DNA from: an uncultured Collinsella sp.
GTDB lineage: Bacteria > Actinomycetota > Coriobacteriia > Coriobacteriales > Coriobacteriaceae
Direction: 5' to 3'
Assembly: GCA_902470905.1 (NCBI GenBank)
Contig: CABRIC010000051.1
Coordinates: forward strand, 1 to 14,734
Length of the DNA: 14,734 nucleotides
A program made the position numbers and the translations under genes. Position 1 is the first letter of the stretch, and each line of letters begins with the position of its first letter. Below the pieces are notes generated by a model. The model did not search any database, was not told the origin of the DNA, and saw only the letters and a list, made by a program, of their open reading frames with translations. Of this stretch, positions 13,864 to 14,734 are shown piece after piece.

Positions 13864-14689
13864 GACGCTTACCTCCCTTCGCATTCGCCTTGCGACGAAT
13901 GTGCATCCAGGCTGCAGCAGCGCAAAGCACCGCCGCGCCGGCAAGGTACGTCAGAGTGATGCCCGACATACCAGAAAGGGGCAAAGAGGTGGAGTAGGTG
14001 TTGGTGAAGGTGGGGGTGGACTTGGTGAGGTCGTGGGGCGTGTCGGTGGTCACCGGTTTGCCATCACGATCCTGAATCTGCTTGTAGGTCACTTCACATT
14101 TGATCTTTCCTTCTTTTGTGCAATCCGTTGCCACAACCGTGAACCTATAGACCGACTGATCAAACTTGTAATGCGGATAGGTCGAGCTTTCGCGCTTCTC
14201 GCGCACATAGTACGTGAAGGTCTTGGAACCATTTTTAAGGTCCGTGAGCTCATAGCTCTTCGACTTGAAATTGACCGTGCTCGTCGCATTACCGTTTTTG
14301 TAAGTTTTGGCATTCGCAGGATCAGGATTAATTATTACCGTTTCCGGTTTGTTGAAGTTCGGGTCGTCCTCGTTCGCGAGCTCGAATGTGAACGCCTTCA
14401 TCTCGCCGCCATCAACCTTCTTGGTCACCTGAGGCGTCCAGGAGCCCGAGGCCTGCCTATTCAAAAACGCAGGGTTGGAGTCTTTGCCGATTGTTACGGT
14501 CGAAACGACGTCGCCGTGCGAATCCTCAGCCCAGCTCCACTCATAGAAGTCATCGTCACAGGGAGCGAAGTCCGCCGCGTCCTCCTTTTTTACGGATACT
14601 GTGGAAGCACCCCCATCAACTGCATAACGATTAATATGGATTCCCAAGAGGTCGGTCCATTTAACTGGGGTCGTACCAACCTTTATATG
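13856..14689 (-). CDS. LPXTG surface protein (LPLSG), 5'-truncated
   Basis: These are the C-terminal 277 residues of a cell-wall anchored protein; the first genuine codon here is at 14687-14689 and the N-terminus lies beyond the contig. The visible part has a Spy0128/FctA-like isopeptide domain, from TPQVTKKVDGGEMKAFTFEL through YYVREKRE and SVYRFTVVATD to FTNTY. A lysine in VTKKV and the asparagine in FTNTY are the expected bond partners, with the glutamate of VREK as catalyst. Two cysteines (DCTKEGKIKCEV) could form a disulfide. The sorting signal is LPLSG, with a membrane helix and KANAKGGKRRE tail. As first gene of the pilin operon it is probably the tip adhesin. Residues MYKRQ preceding HIKV in the raw frame are adapter-derived. 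Confidence 0.9.
   Translation of the reverse strand, partial: HIKVGTTPVKWTDLLGIHINRYAVDGGASTVSVKKEDAADFAPCDDDFYEWSWAEDSHGDVVSTVTIGKDSNPAFLNRQASGSWTPQVTKKVDGGEMKAFTFELANEDDPNFNKPETVIINPDPANAKTYKNGNATSTVNFKSKSYELTDLKNGSKTFTYYVREKRESSTYPHYKFDQSVYRFTVVATDCTKEGKIKCEVTYKQIQDRDGKPVTTDTPHDLTKSTPTFTNTYSTSLPLSGMSGITLTYLAGAAVLCAAAAWMHIRRKANAKGGKRRE
13871..13878 (-). promoter_or_regulatory. Ribosome binding site deciding GTG start of MPSTG pilin
   Basis: AGGGAGGT on the minus strand lies inside the end of the upstream surface-protein gene, 7 bases before the GTG at 13863. It identifies that codon as the start. Confidence 0.8.
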
Positions 14690-14734
14690 CTGTCTCTTAT
14701 ACACATCTGACGCTGCCGACGATACTCCTTGTGT
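14690..14734 (-). other. Nextera adapter (i5 side), not genomic
   Basis: This is the reverse complement of positions 4-48: the mosaic end CTGTCTCTTATACACATCT (14690-14708), the read 1 tail (14709-14722), the index as TACTCCTT (14723-14730) and GTGT from the P5 arm. It is the read-through adapter seen at the end of short inserts. Genuine DNA stops at 14689. Confidence 0.99.

Noticed and set aside
12862..13959. 365-codon plus-strand open frame rich in His, Arg and Gly
   Set aside because: Composition typical of an antisense reading of a GC-rich gene; it lies opposite the MPSTG pilin.

Overview
The window looks like one contig from a GC-rich Gram-positive gut actinobacterium of the Coriobacteriia, most likely Collinsella. 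This rests on the gatC-gatA-gatB operon with an enlarged GatB, LPXTG-type pilins served by a class C sortase, and codon use; no search was run. Both extreme ends are library adapter, not genome. Positions 1-48 and 14690-14734 are Nextera (Tn5 mosaic end, read 1 and i5 index) sequence in inverted orientation, so genuine DNA is 49-14689 and both edge genes are truncated.

Left to right: (1) 49-1055, minus: the transmembrane part of an ABC exporter, running off the edge, divergent from (2) a plus-strand AraC-type regulator (1170-2174). A 15-bp direct repeat with a 21-bp period lies between them. (3) 2239-3603, minus: an AAA/DUF4143 ATPase whose upstream region carries four copies of a 14-bp motif in alternating orientation. 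(4) 3604-3953: gene-free DNA with a terminator-like hairpin and a 141-bp nested inverted repeat ending 5 bp past gatB. (5) 3954-7455, minus: gatC-gatA-gatB, each junction overlapping as TAATG, encoding the Glu/Asp-tRNA amidotransferase. (6) 7456-7759: gene-free DNA rich in short repeats.

(7) 7760-14689, minus: a sortase-dependent pilus locus. In transcription order it holds the 3' end of a large surface protein with a Spy0128/FctA-like isopeptide domain and LPLSG signal, a pilin with an MPSTG signal, a second paralogous pilin with an LPLTG signal, a strong terminator, a 513-bp non-coding region, a winged-helix regulator with its own promoter and palindromic operator, and the class C sortase. 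The likely scheme is that the three surface proteins are exported, the sortase joins them through sorting signals and pilin lysines, and a housekeeping sortase elsewhere anchors the fibre. The regulator between pilins and sortase could uncouple sortase supply from pilin supply.

The parts least explained by known genes are the non-coding ones: the four-site operator at 3629-3691, the nested inverted repeat at 3809-3949, the repeat-rich gap before gatC, and a possible small RNA at about 9932-10031.
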